Below, piece by piece: positions 8,051 through 17,655 of a stretch of DNA of 64,000 nucleotides. The notes under the pieces were generated by a model. It did not search any database. It worked only from the letters and a program-made list of their open reading frames with translations, and was not told the origin of the DNA. The stretch lies in contig NZ_UGTV01000015.1 in the NCBI RefSeq assembly GCF_900454865.1, forward strand, positions 868,001 through 932,000, given 5' to 3'. The stretch is from Pasteurella canis (GTDB lineage Bacteria > Pseudomonadota > Gammaproteobacteria > Enterobacterales > Pasteurellaceae). A program made the position numbers and the translations under genes. The number at the start of each line of letters is the position of its first letter. The stretch's first letter is position 1.

Positions 8051-10030
8051 TTAATTAGATTTTTTAAACAATTCAACTAGCAATTTACTTAATCCACTTT
8101 GTCGTTTTATTGGATTCTTCACTGCATTTTTCCAAATATCTGCTGTAGTAAAAATACTGAGCTTTTGTTTTGCTCTCGTAATACCAGTATAAATTAACTC
8201 TCTCGATAAAATCGGATTAGGCTCTGTTGGTAAGACTAAATAAGTATGATCAAACTCAGATCCTTGTGCTTTATGTACTGTCATGACAAAAGCCGTTTCA
8301 TAACTTGGTACACGGCTCGCCAATACAGTTTTATAATGATTTTTACCTTGCTCGAACCAAACTTTTCCTTCCCCTAAAAATAAGCCTATATCACCATTAT
8401 ACAAACCAATATGATTGTCATTTTGTGTAATCATTATAGGTTTACCAAGATACCAGTCGCGTTCATGTTTAAAATGTAACAAACCTTTTTGCTGTAAACG
8501 CTGTGCAATTTTTTGATTTAATTGTTCTACACCAAGCTCTCCCACACGAAGTGCAGTCAAAAAACGAATAGAATTAAACAACATAAAGATATGGCTAACT
8601 TGCTGTTCAGTGATGCGAGTATGAGTTTGTTGAATGTGTTTTATCATGAGCAAATAATCAGCATATTTTTCAACAGCATGTTTTATTACTAATGCAACAC
8701 AAGCCTGCGTGTAGGCAACTGGGTTAGCTGATTTTAAGGATATTAAAGTGGTAAAATCAATGAGTTCAAGATCATCAAATTCACTTAAACATTGCCAACT
8801 TAACTCAATTTTTCCTTGATTAACCGCTTTCGCTAATTGTCCAATACCTGACTGGCTTGAAAAGCGATGACTATAATGTAAATGACACAAATGATCACGT
8901 ATAGGATGATAGTCTGTAGTATGCTCAAGCTGAATATCTGCTACTTCGTACAAATAACGGGCTAATACATTGCTATAAGATGTTTGTGCAAATTGCCTTA
9001 ATTCACTTAAAGTTTCCCCCGCCTCTACTGGAGAGAGTTGATTTTCATCGCCTAATAAAATCAATTTTGTCTTTGCTTTAAGCGCTTGTAATAACTTCGT
9101 CATCAAGGGCAAGTCAATCATTGAGGCTTCGTCAACTACTAGCACATCAAGCTGCAATGGATTTTTAGTGTTAAATTGTGGCATATCTTCAAAAAAACGT
9201 ATGCCCAATAAACGATGTAGCGTTTGTGCTGTAGTCGGAATAGATGCCATTAATTCAGATGTAATAATAATCTTTTCTCGAGCACATAAGTTTTCTAGTG
9301 CACTGTGTATAGACTCTGTCAAACGTGCAGCTGCCTTTCCTGTTGGTGCAACCAATTTAATCCTTAGCTTGTGACAATGTAACTCTTGCAGCGCAAGCAA
9401 TAATCGCGCAACTGTCGTTGTTTTACCAGTGCCTGGTCCACCAGTTACTAAACAAAAATTTTGCCGTAAGGCTGTCGCTACTGCGACTTTTTGCCAATTA
9501 ATTTCAGTAGTCTGCTCTGTAAGAGGAAAATACTTCTCCAATACTTGTTTTACTGGTACTAAATCACTTTGACTCATTGAACTAGATTGATTTTGTATAG
9601 TATTTTTTAAATAGTTAGCAACCCAATATTCGTCTTGCCAAATACGATAAAAATATAAAGCATTAAATTGGAACACCAACGGTGCAACACGTGATAAAGG
9701 ATCCTCACTAAATGCAATATGATGTTTAAGGGCTGATTGCCACTGGTCAATCGGCATAAAGCCTATTTTTGCTTGTATTTCCGCTAAATAATGACGTTCT
9801 GATGTACGATGAGCTAAATTGAAATAATTTTGTTCAAGATGATGATCTAAAAGCAAACAGGTATTGCCTTGTTGGTAGCTATAACTACACAATGCAGCTA
9901 ATAAAATAGCGAGATTTTGAACTTCTGTATGATAGTCTTTAGGCTGTTTATCGGCAATTAATTTTGCGAAATAATAATCTCCCGCACTGATCCATTGTTG
10001 CTGTTTTAACTCTTTTAAGAGGGTAAGCAT
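8051..10030 (-). CDS. recD: Exodeoxyribonuclease V alpha subunit RecD
   Basis: RecD is the 5'-3' helicase motor of the RecBCD recombination and repair enzyme. This 659-residue protein has the Walker A site G-G-P-G-T-G-K-T at 197-204 and D-E-A-S-M-I-D (Walker B) near 300. Q-L-S-P-V-E-A-G-E (motif III) follows, and the C-terminal V-H-K-A-Q-G-S-E-F-D plus T-G-I-T-R-A-K motifs of superfamily 1B close it. E. coli RecD is 608 residues. Its ATG overlaps the recB stop codon by one base (TAATG), which indicates translational coupling. recC is not in the window. Confidence 0.96.
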   Translation of the reverse strand: MLTLLKELKQQQWISAGDYYFAKLIADKQPKDYHTEVQNLAILLAALCSYSYQQGNTCLLLDHHLEQNYFNLAHRTSERHYLAEIQAKIGFMPIDQWQSALKHHIAFSEDPLSRVAPLVFQFNALYFYRIWQDEYWVANYLKNTIQNQSSSMSQSDLVPVKQVLEKYFPLTEQTTEINWQKVAVATALRQNFCLVTGGPGTGKTTTVARLLLALQELHCHKLRIKLVAPTGKAAARLTESIHSALENLCAREKIIITSELMASIPTTAQTLHRLLGIRFFEDMPQFNTKNPLQLDVLVVDEASMIDLPLMTKLLQALKAKTKLILLGDENQLSPVEAGETLSELRQFAQTSYSNVLARYLYEVADIQLEHTTDYHPIRDHLCHLHYSHRFSSQSGIGQLAKAVNQGKIELSWQCLSEFDDLELIDFTTLISLKSANPVAYTQACVALVIKHAVEKYADYLLMIKHIQQTHTRITEQQVSHIFMLFNSIRFLTALRVGELGVEQLNQKIAQRLQQKGLLHFKHERDWYLGKPIMITQNDNHIGLYNGDIGLFLGEGKVWFEQGKNHYKTVLASRVPSYETAFVMTVHKAQGSEFDHTYLVLPTEPNPILSRELIYTGITRAKQKLSIFTTADIWKNAVKNPIKRQSGLSKLLVELFKKSN

Positions 10031-13000
10031 TACAGTAACTCCTCTAACTCTGCAATGAGATCCGCATTAGGCTTGTTAAAATATATACCATAATTATCTT
10101 TTCCATTCATGCCTCGTAAAAAAGTATAAATCACACCACCAAAATCTCTCTCATAGTGATAATTTTGATCTCGTTGTGTTAAATAACGGTGAAGAGCTAT
10201 TGTATAAAACAAATATTGCCAATCATAATGTTGCTCCACCATAACTTTGTTAAGTTGCTCTGGCGCATAATCAACAAAATCATGCCCTAACTTGTTGGAC
10301 TTATAGTCCAATAAGTAATATTTCCCTTGATAGCGGAAAACAAGATCAATAAATCCTCGTAGCATTCCTTGAATCCCATGAGTGAAATCTTGTAATTGCA
10401 AAGGTGTTGATATGAATTGATACTTTTGTAATAGCTGATTAAATTTATTAGCTTGGAATGTATGTTTGAACTGCAAATAGAATGCCATTTCTTTCAAACA
10501 ATCTTGGGGGGCTAAATCTGCAAGTTTAAGATTTTCATTTTCAAATAATGGTGTATTTAAAATACGAGTTAACCATGTTTGTAATGATCCAAGCCATTGC
10601 TGATCAAGTTGTAACTGCTGACAAATTTGCTGCAGAGCTGTTAATTCAATAGGTTGGTTGAAGTTATTTTGTTCAAAATATTGGTGAAGAATTTGACCTA
10701 CTTGAGCACCAGCAGGTAAATCAAAAGGTGTATAACCTAAAGGATAGCCTTCAACAATTGATTGCGGTAAATAAATATCCTGCTGAGTGCCCTGCTCTAA
10801 TTTATAATCCTTCAATTCAGCGGAAAATGTAGCTGTCGATGTCTGTTCTTCTTGCTTTGTCAGATAAAACTGTTTTGTTCTTTCGTGCTGAGCACTTATA
10901 GCTGTAAAGCTCGTCACTTGCCAATTTTTTTCAATCTCTCCACGAAATTCAGCGTAATGTAGTGCATCTTTTGGAACATAACATGAGGATACCTTTTTAG
11001 GCTGTAATACAGAAAAATCCTCAATGATAATGTCCACTTGCTGGTTCCGCATACGCTGTTGAAACTCAGCTAAAACTGACCGCACTTCTTCATGCCGATC
11101 CATTTTTCCTGCAGTCAAAACATACTGCAAGCAATTCCAACTTGGTAAAAAAGAAGTAGGCAATGCTAATGCAATTTGATACTTCGCTCGAGTTAAGGCG
11201 ACATAAAGTAGTCGCATTTCCTCTGCTCGTTGCTCTTGCTCAATTTCTACTTGATGCTGCTGTTGCACATCCCATAATACCTGTTGTGCACAACTATCAT
11301 AATATGTTTGAATCAATTGTTTATTGTCTTTTAATGCATCAGCAATAAAAGGTAACCAAACTAAGTCATATTCTAATCCTTTAGATTTATGAATAGTCAC
11401 AATTTTGACGAGCTGCCGTTCACTTTCCAAGCGAATTTGTTGACCCTCTTGGCGATCTTCACCTTGAATTTGTTTTTCAAACCAACGTAACAAACTTGCC
11501 GCACTATCATTTAAGCGACTTGCTTCCTGTAATAATTCAGCAAGATGTAATAGATCTGTCGTTTTACGTTCTCCACCTACGCTAGCCAGTAATTTCTCCG
11601 TAATCTTTTCTGTGAGGAAAAGCTGATGGAGCATGGCTAAAATTCCCTGTTTCTGCCAAATACGCTGATAATGAATAAAACGCTCTACTTGCTCTGTCCA
11701 ACGATGTTCATCTTGTTTAATTGCGCTAATCTCAGCTGTTGTTAAAGCAAAAATACGTGTTGCAATCGCATTTAAAATATGACGTTCACTAAATGGGTTT
11801 AGACAAGCGGTTAAAATTAAAACTAATTGTTTAGCTTCATCACAATCAAACACATTACTACGATCAGAAAGATAGACCGATGCGATACCTAACTGTTGTA
11901 GGGCTTGTATCACTAACTCGGCTTCAGTCCAGTTTCGTACAATTACGGCAATCCGCTCAGCACTTAAAGGTTTTATTTTATTATCCAAAGCAAAAAAGGC
12001 TTGATTTTCTTGCGCACTTTGCAACCAGTTTTGAATTGAAATAGCACAAATTTGTGCCATAGCTTGTTTTTGTGCTTTACTGAATCCTGACGGTTTACTT
12101 TCACCAAGATCACCAATATAGCAACGTAATGCAGGTTCAATTTTGCCATGTAATTTGAATTTAGCTTGAGTCTGACTAGCAATAACAGGATGAAATTGAA
12201 TTTGTGGATATAAAAAAGGTAAACTATCTGATTGAAAATCAAACAAAGCGTTAATACATTTCACTAAGCTTTGCTCCGATCGCCAGTTGACGCCTAAAGT
12301 GAAACGCATATCCGCTTGCTGTGCCGCTTTGAAATACGTAAAAATATCTGCACCACGAAATTTATAAATCGCTTGCTTAGGATCACCAATCATAATAAAG
12401 CCATTTTCAACAGGCTGCTGGTGAATATAAATCTTGGCGAAAATGTGATACTGCTGTACATCCGTATCTTGAAATTCATCAATCATAGCAAACGGATATT
12501 GTAAGCGAATAAATTGGGCGAGCTCGTCACCTTGAGTAGAATAAAGTGCCTGCTTTAATAAGCGTAATAAATCATCAAAGTTTTTCTGTGTGTGATTCAA
12601 TTTATAGTCAATTAGTTTTTGTTGTACACCTCGTAAATAATGATATAACACGACTTTCTCATCAATTGCTTGTTCTGCTGTATTCATTATCACATCATCA
12701 ACTAGCTGAAAAACGGAATGAGAAATGGGTTCTGCCCCTTCGTCTGCATAACTCACTAACGCTTGTTGGCTAAAATATTTGGTTAATGTTTCAGGTAATT
12801 TAGTTGTTAATGCTGATCTTGCCCAAACTTGTATACTGTTAAACCAACTCGGCACATAATTTTTTTTAAAGCGAGTTCGTTGTAAAGACTTTTTCTCACC
12901 TTTTTTATAATTTTTATCTAATTCATTGAAAATCAACGAGCGTAATTCAGTCTCATGTGCTAACCATTGTTGCTTTAATTGTTGTACAAGAGCTTGTTTA

Positions 13001-13725
13001 GGTAAGACATACTGTTGTAAAAACTCGACTAGTGACATACTCAGCCATGCTTTAGAACCAATATCAGGTTCTAACTGATGTGATATATGACTGCGTAATT
13101 TTTTAAGGACCGCTTGGGGCGACACTAATACTTGGTGGATATAATTAGCAATTTCTAAAGGTTGTGAATAAAAATTTTCACGCCAAAAATCCTTGAATAA
13201 ACGCTCTAGCAGCTCACTTTCATCTTTTACTAATTCTAAATTGAAATGAATGCCAGAATTAAACGCATATTGCATTAACATACGACGACAAAAACCATGA
13301 ATTGTATAAATTGCTGCCAGATCCATCGTTTGTTCAGCCATTTTTAAACGTTGTATTGCGACATCAATATCTTGGATAGAATCGACTAACTCCATGAGAA
13401 AGGGATCATGTGCTAATGCCTTCACGCCTTCAACTTTATAAGCAATAAACGCTTTTTTCGCCTGATGAATACGTTCGCGGATACGTCCTTTTAGCTCCTC
13501 AGTTGCTGCCTCTGTAAAAGTTACAACTAAAATGTCTTGTACGTTTAATGGTCGAGAAAAACAATGTTCTCCTGCTTGCAGTAATAAACGTAAATAGAGT
13601 GAACCAATAGTATAAGTTTTCCCTGTACCAGCAGAAGCTTCTATCAGACAAACTTGGTTGAGAGGTGTGGTGAGAGGATTGAGATGATCGACCGTATCCA
13701 TCGTTTTATTTTTCTCTGTATTCAT
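10030..13725 (-). CDS. recB: Exodeoxyribonuclease V beta subunit RecB
   Basis: RecB supplies the 3'-5' helicase and the nuclease of RecBCD. The Walker A motif E-A-S-A-G-T-G-K-T is near residue 30, with D-E-F-Q-D-T-D (motif II) and V-T-I-H-K-S-K-G-L-E-Y (motif V) further on. The C-terminal nuclease site has G-F-I-D-L-V-F and L-L-D-Y-K-S-N. E. coli RecB is 1180 residues; this one has 1231 from the ATG at 13725. A TTG three codons upstream also keeps the frame but falls in an uptake-signal hairpin. An ATG at 13701 aligns best with the E. coli start, so the exact N-terminus is open. Confidence 0.96.
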   Translation of the reverse strand: MNTEKNKTMDTVDHLNPLTTPLNQVCLIEASAGTGKTYTIGSLYLRLLLQAGEHCFSRPLNVQDILVVTFTEAATEELKGRIRERIHQAKKAFIAYKVEGVKALAHDPFLMELVDSIQDIDVAIQRLKMAEQTMDLAAIYTIHGFCRRMLMQYAFNSGIHFNLELVKDESELLERLFKDFWRENFYSQPLEIANYIHQVLVSPQAVLKKLRSHISHQLEPDIGSKAWLSMSLVEFLQQYVLPKQALVQQLKQQWLAHETELRSLIFNELDKNYKKGEKKSLQRTRFKKNYVPSWFNSIQVWARSALTTKLPETLTKYFSQQALVSYADEGAEPISHSVFQLVDDVIMNTAEQAIDEKVVLYHYLRGVQQKLIDYKLNHTQKNFDDLLRLLKQALYSTQGDELAQFIRLQYPFAMIDEFQDTDVQQYHIFAKIYIHQQPVENGFIMIGDPKQAIYKFRGADIFTYFKAAQQADMRFTLGVNWRSEQSLVKCINALFDFQSDSLPFLYPQIQFHPVIASQTQAKFKLHGKIEPALRCYIGDLGESKPSGFSKAQKQAMAQICAISIQNWLQSAQENQAFFALDNKIKPLSAERIAVIVRNWTEAELVIQALQQLGIASVYLSDRSNVFDCDEAKQLVLILTACLNPFSERHILNAIATRIFALTTAEISAIKQDEHRWTEQVERFIHYQRIWQKQGILAMLHQLFLTEKITEKLLASVGGERKTTDLLHLAELLQEASRLNDSAASLLRWFEKQIQGEDRQEGQQIRLESERQLVKIVTIHKSKGLEYDLVWLPFIADALKDNKQLIQTYYDSCAQQVLWDVQQQHQVEIEQEQRAEEMRLLYVALTRAKYQIALALPTSFLPSWNCLQYVLTAGKMDRHEEVRSVLAEFQQRMRNQQVDIIIEDFSVLQPKKVSSCYVPKDALHYAEFRGEIEKNWQVTSFTAISAQHERTKQFYLTKQEEQTSTATFSAELKDYKLEQGTQQDIYLPQSIVEGYPLGYTPFDLPAGAQVGQILHQYFEQNNFNQPIELTALQQICQQLQLDQQWLGSLQTWLTRILNTPLFENENLKLADLAPQDCLKEMAFYLQFKHTFQANKFNQLLQKYQFISTPLQLQDFTHGIQGMLRGFIDLVFRYQGKYYLLDYKSNKLGHDFVDYAPEQLNKVMVEQHYDWQYLFYTIALHRYLTQRDQNYHYERDFGGVIYTFLRGMNGKDNYGIYFNKPNADLIAELEELL

Positions 13726-13733
13726 ATTTAACA

Positions 13734-13762
13734 AAAAGTGCGGTCTATTTTACCGCACTTTT
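13734..13762 (-). terminator. Inverted uptake-signal pair upstream of recB
   Basis: Two opposed uptake signals form an 11-bp stem (AAAAGTGCGGT with ACCGCACTTTT) around a 7-base loop. It sits between the DsrE-family gene and recB. The hairpin lies after the stop codon of neither gene: the upstream gene (13767-14123) ends just before it on the minus strand, so it probably terminates that transcript. Confidence 0.75.
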
Positions 13763-13766
13763 ACAT

Positions 13767-14123
13767 TTAAAAGTTTAATACTTTATCGGCTTCGAAGGTC
13801 CAATCTGCCAATTCAGCGAGTGTACCAATTTCAATCCCTTCTGCTAGCGGTAAATGAGTCATTCCACGTGCTTGTGTACAGGTTTTACAGAGTTTTACTT
13901 GTGCACCTTGTGCAGTGAGAATTTCTAATGCTTGTTGTAAATGGTATCCTTCTGTTGGATTTTGCTTGGCTAACCCACCTGTTACAGCATCAGACATTAA
14001 AAATATTTTTAAATCTACTGCACGTTGATATTGATCTTGTAATTGTAATGCTAAACGCAATGCACTAAAAAAAGCTTCATTACCATAAGGCGCTGCGTGA
14101 ATAATGAATAGAATTTTTTGCAT
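13767..14123 (-). CDS. DsrE/TusD-family protein, YchN-like
   Basis: The 118-residue protein starts M-Q-K-I-L-F-I-I-H-A-A-P-Y-G-N-E and has a DsrE-type fold. A conserved pair of cysteines, C-K-T-C, sits near residues 79-82. E. coli YchN (117 residues, a hexamer of unknown function) has the same opening and the same Cys region; related TusBCD and DsrEFH proteins pass sulfur as persulfide. No other tus or dsr gene is nearby, so a sulfur-relay role is only inferred. It begins one base after the purine permease stop and is probably co-transcribed with it. Confidence 0.8.
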   Translation of the reverse strand: MQKILFIIHAAPYGNEAFFSALRLALQLQDQYQRAVDLKIFLMSDAVTGGLAKQNPTEGYHLQQALEILTAQGAQVKLCKTCTQARGMTHLPLAEGIEIGTLAELADWTFEADKVLNF

Positions 14124-14124
14124 A

Positions 14125-15435
14125 TTAACCTACCCAAACAAATTTTGCGATAAATAGGAAAGAAACAACCCAAACTGGTGCGTTAACTTCTTTAATACGA
14201 CCAGTACAGGTTTTCATAATACAATAACTAATGAAACCAAAAGCAATACCTTCTGTAATAGAATAAGTAAATGGCATCATCGCAGCAGTAATAAAGGCTG
14301 GTGTAGCTTCTGTTAAATCTTCCCATTTCACACGAATTAAACTAGATGCCATTAAAATGCCCACATAAACTAATGCCCCTGCTGTCGCATAAGCAGGCAC
14401 TACACTGGCAAGTGGAGAAAAGAAAATAGTTAATAAGAATAAAATACCGACTGTGACTGCCGTTAAACCTGTACGACCTCCCACAGAAACCCCCGCACCA
14501 CTTTCAATATAAGTACTGATTGCAGATGTTCCCATATAAGAGCCTGCAACAGCACTCACACTATCAACATAAAGTGCTTGTTTCATTTTAGGGAAACGTC
14601 CTTTTTCATCACTGATTCCAGCCTTATCTGTTACACCTAGTAATGTACCTGAAGAATCGAATAAATTGACTAATAAAAAGGAAAAAATAATTCCCAACAA
14701 TGCCGTATCCAATGCACCAGTAATATCAACTTGACCAACAACAGGCGCTAAACTTGGTGGCATAGAAATAATCCCATTAAATGCGACCTGAGGATCAATA
14801 AAAAAGGCCAGTGCAGTAACGACCGCGATAGAAACTAAAACACCAGAATAAATATTACGTGCAGCTAATACTACAATAATAAAGAAACCTAATATGCCAA
14901 GTAATACTTTTGGATCATGTAATTCGCCTAATGCGACTAAAGTTGATGGATTAGCTACGACAAGTCCCATATTTTTAAAACCGATTAGTGCAATAAATAG
15001 ACCGATACCAGCCCCGATCCCTACACGCAATCCTAATGGAATTGATGCCATCAGCCAATAGCGAATTTGAAAGATCGTTAAAATCAGTAATCCAACAGAT
15101 CCCCAAAAGATCGTGCCCATTCCAATTTGCCAAGAATAACCCAATTTACTGACGACGACATAAGCAAAAAATGCATTTAATCCCATAGCAGGTGCGAGTG
15201 CAATAGGTAGATTACTGAATAATCCCATCGCAATAGTGCCTAAACCAGCAATTAAACAAGTTGTCACAAATACAACCTGTTTATCCATACCTGCATCGCC
15301 TAAAATAGAAGGGTTAACAAATACAATATACACCATCGTAAAGAAAGTTGTGATTCCCGCAATAATTTCAGTTCTAGGGGTAGTTTTTTTCTCTTTTAAG
15401 TTAAAAAAACGATGTAGAAAAGATTGATTTTCCAT
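14125..15435 (-). CDS. NCS2-family purine permease (AzgA/GhxP-like)
   Basis: This 436-residue inner-membrane protein has 12-14 predicted membrane segments. The family motifs are F-T-M-V-Y-I-V-F-V-N-P near 32-42, A-P-A-M-G-L-N-A-F-F-A-Y near 81-92, and N-L-F-D-S-S-G-T-L-L-G-V near 257-268. These place it in the AzgA branch that takes up adenine, guanine or hypoxanthine with protons, rather than in the uracil/xanthine branch. Exact substrate preference cannot be read from sequence. AGGAA precedes the ATG. A PurR-like palindrome lies in the 240-bp leader, which supports a purine role. Confidence 0.9.
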   Translation of the reverse strand: MENQSFLHRFFNLKEKKTTPRTEIIAGITTFFTMVYIVFVNPSILGDAGMDKQVVFVTTCLIAGLGTIAMGLFSNLPIALAPAMGLNAFFAYVVVSKLGYSWQIGMGTIFWGSVGLLILTIFQIRYWLMASIPLGLRVGIGAGIGLFIALIGFKNMGLVVANPSTLVALGELHDPKVLLGILGFFIIVVLAARNIYSGVLVSIAVVTALAFFIDPQVAFNGIISMPPSLAPVVGQVDITGALDTALLGIIFSFLLVNLFDSSGTLLGVTDKAGISDEKGRFPKMKQALYVDSVSAVAGSYMGTSAISTYIESGAGVSVGGRTGLTAVTVGILFLLTIFFSPLASVVPAYATAGALVYVGILMASSLIRVKWEDLTEATPAFITAAMMPFTYSITEGIAFGFISYCIMKTCTGRIKEVNAPVWVVSFLFIAKFVWVG

Positions 15436-15587
15436 TGTAATTCCTAAGGTTATTGTAAAAACAAGAAATGATGAAAAACAGGTCTAAAATGTGGAGGTGT
15501 TTTTCCAGTGGATTCTAACAGAAGAATAAATGAGATGCATCGTTTTTTAAACAAAAAAGAAAAGATAGAACCCAGATATAACAATAG

Positions 15588-15603
15588 ACGCAATCGTTTC
15601 ACT
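15588..15603. promoter_or_regulatory. Candidate PurR operator upstream of the purine permease
   Basis: ACGCAATCGTTTCACT matches the core of the PurR box (ACGCAAACGTTTGCGT) at 12 of 16 positions, including the central CG and both AA/TT flanks. It is about 153 bp before the permease start codon. On the minus strand a TATATC hexamer downstream of it could be the -10. Purine permeases are PurR targets in enterobacteria; control here is an inference. Confidence 0.5.
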
Positions 15604-15675
15604 AAAATTACAGTAAGAGCATATGTATTCTTGTTAATAGCAAATACAATGATTAAAATTTTTCCTACATGTAAC

Positions 15676-15714
15676 AAAAAACGGACATAAGTTTAAGTAC
15701 CTGTGCCCGTTTTT
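15676..15714 (-). terminator. Terminator after mltB
   Basis: An imperfect 12-bp stem (AAAAACGGACAT with GTGCCCGTTTTT) with a 15-base loop is followed by TTTTTTG on the minus strand, 36 bp after the mltB stop. It separates mltB from the purine permease leader. The remaining 15436-15587 and 15604-15675 contain no gene I can support. Confidence 0.7.
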
Positions 15715-15749
15715 ATCTCATTTATGCTATTACATTAAATATAAATGAG

Positions 15750-16844
15750 CTACAAACCAATTTGTTGTTTAATACGATCGGCAAACATACCGATACTGAC
15801 TGCAAAATAATTAGAACGGTTCCAATCTAATAACGTGCGATAATTGTTAGAGACCAAAAATGTACGCCCCACTTCACGATCTGGACTAACTAACCAGAGA
15901 TCTGCTGTAGAAAGTGCGGTCAGTTTTTCCTGATTTTGCGCTGAATAAGATTTCAAAAATACTCCCAACTGTTGCCAATCTTGTAACGAGCGTTTCTTAT
16001 GTTTTTCAATACCCACAAAGTCAAGAGATAAAGGTTTCGTCAAGTTGACTTCAATTCCCCAAGGTAGTTGGTTATTCCAACCTACTGTGCTCAAATAACT
16101 CGCAATGGAAGCAAATACATCGTCATGATTTTGCCAAATATCTTTTTCACCATCGTGATTACCATCTGCTGCATAGCGTAAATAAGAACTTGGCATAAAC
16201 TGAGTTTGCCCCATCGCGCCAGCCCACGAGCCTAACATTTTCTGACGTGAAATATCTTTACGTTCCAACATTTTCATCGCCGCAATAAATTCTCGACTAA
16301 ACAAATGTTCGCGCCGCCCTTCAAACGCTAATGTCGCAAGTACCGAAAGTACATCATAACGACCTTGATAATAACCAAAGCTACTTTCCATTCCCCATAG
16401 CGACATCAAATATTCTTTTTGTACACCAAAGCGCTGACTGGCTTTTTCTAATTGTGTTTGTTGCTCCCAATAATGCTTTGCTGCGACATCTACTTTATGC
16501 GCTGTTAATACACGATTTAAATAATGAGTTGTACCATTTGGATTTAAACGTACAGGATCATTTGGATCGCGCTTTTTCACACGCCCAGCTTGTTGACGAT
16601 CTAAATCAATGGCTTTTTCAATATAACGGATATCATTATGTTGAGTTAAAGTCTGTTCAGAAATGCCCTCACTAAGTGCTTTACTTTTCAAAAATTCCAC
16701 ATAATCATCAAAATTATTGAGTGTCCTTGCTTTATCATACTTTGCACCCAGATTTAAAGGTTGTAGTGTTGACTTACTTGAACAACCTACAAAGATAAGA
16801 CAAGCCAGTACAACACTGGCTTTATGTATAAATTTTAATAACAC
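15750..16844 (-). CDS. mltB: Membrane-bound lytic murein transglycosylase B
   Basis: This 364-residue lipoprotein cleaves peptidoglycan glycan strands to anhydro-muropeptides. It starts with GTG, preceded by AGGAAAG. Its signal ends at the lipobox F-V-G-C with Cys 21. The catalytic region G-M-E-S-S-F-G (general-acid Glu near 152) is followed by the family motif G-A-M-G-Q-T-Q-F-M-P-S-S-Y and by D-G-D/N-H-D-G-E-K-D-I-W, a divalent-cation-binding segment. E. coli MltB is 361 residues. It lies 11 bp downstream of the glycosyltransferase cluster and may be read with it. An exact uptake signal lies at 15912-15920. Confidence 0.95.
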   Translation of the reverse strand: MLLKFIHKASVVLACLIFVGCSSKSTLQPLNLGAKYDKARTLNNFDDYVEFLKSKALSEGISEQTLTQHNDIRYIEKAIDLDRQQAGRVKKRDPNDPVRLNPNGTTHYLNRVLTAHKVDVAAKHYWEQQTQLEKASQRFGVQKEYLMSLWGMESSFGYYQGRYDVLSVLATLAFEGRREHLFSREFIAAMKMLERKDISRQKMLGSWAGAMGQTQFMPSSYLRYAADGNHDGEKDIWQNHDDVFASIASYLSTVGWNNQLPWGIEVNLTKPLSLDFVGIEKHKKRSLQDWQQLGVFLKSYSAQNQEKLTALSTADLWLVSPDREVGRTFLVSNNYRTLLDWNRSNYFAVSIGMFADRIKQQIGL

Positions 16845-16854
16845 AACAGCTTTC

Positions 16855-17655
16855 CTACTTTCTCAAAAATTGATAAACAACTTGCAACAGTGAAGTTGGC
16901 AATAAACGTGGTAGCGCCCTCAAAATAAAAGTAAAGAGTCCAGAAATAATGCCTTGTAACTTTAAACGATGCTTTAATTTAAATAAACGCCATTCTGCTC
17001 GCGCTTGCGCAAGACCTCGACGCCGTCCTACCATCCCATTACCAACACGCGCATACACTAAAACATCAGCTAAGTTTGCAACTTTTTTTCCCATCGCGAC
17101 CATTTTTATCCATAAGTAGTAATCCTCTTGTAAATCTTGATAGCCACCACAAGCTAACACAGCCGCCTTTTGATAAGCCACAGTCATATGATTAAAAGGA
17201 CAACGGCGCTGAGTAAATGTAACAATATCCTCATGTGTTGTAGGTACTCGACGATAACTCACAATATCTTGAATATTTTGTCCAAATTCAGCAATTTGTC
17301 CACCAACGATGATTGTATCAGGATTACCTTGAATATAGGTAATTTGCTGCTGAAAGCGTGTTGGTACACAGATATCGTCAGTATCCATTCGAAAAACCCA
17401 ATCATATGAGCAGTGTAATAATCCCTCATTAAGCGCTTTACCTAAACCTAGATTATGAGGTAATTTGACCACTTTTAAAGGAAGTAAATGGGCAAATTCA
17501 TCAACTACAGCCTCTAACTCTGCCGTGATTTTTCCATCAAATACAATAACAATCTCTGTTGCAGGTAGCGTTTGGGTTTGTAAACTGATAAAACACTCAC
17601 GTAGATACTGCGGATTTTCTTTGATATACAAAGACATTAAAACTGAAAATTTCAT
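16855..17655 (-). CDS. Family 2 glycosyltransferase (lsg-like cluster, last gene)
   Basis: This 266-residue GT-A enzyme opens with the nucleotide-sugar-binding strand F-S-V-L-M-S-L-Y and has the metal-binding R-M-D-T-D-D-I segment near residues 90-96. The acceptor-site E-D-Y-Y-L-W follows near 180. A C-terminal amphipathic stretch rich in Leu, Arg and Lys suggests peripheral binding to the inner membrane. Overall it resembles AmsE/LsgF-type transferases; donor and acceptor are unknown. Its ATG region overlaps nothing downstream but its start meets the stop of the next gene at 17655 (TAATG), so the cluster genes are coupled. Confidence 0.85.
   Translation of the reverse strand: MKFSVLMSLYIKENPQYLRECFISLQTQTLPATEIVIVFDGKITAELEAVVDEFAHLLPLKVVKLPHNLGLGKALNEGLLHCSYDWVFRMDTDDICVPTRFQQQITYIQGNPDTIIVGGQIAEFGQNIQDIVSYRRVPTTHEDIVTFTQRRCPFNHMTVAYQKAAVLACGGYQDLQEDYYLWIKMVAMGKKVANLADVLVYARVGNGMVGRRRGLAQARAEWRLFKLKHRLKLQGIISGLFTFILRALPRLLPTSLLQVVYQFLRK

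Noticed and set aside
15450-15690. Frames of 60-75 residues in the purine permease leader
   Set aside because: Lys/Arg- or Leu-rich with no family resemblance; the interval is better explained by a promoter, a PurR-like site and a terminator.
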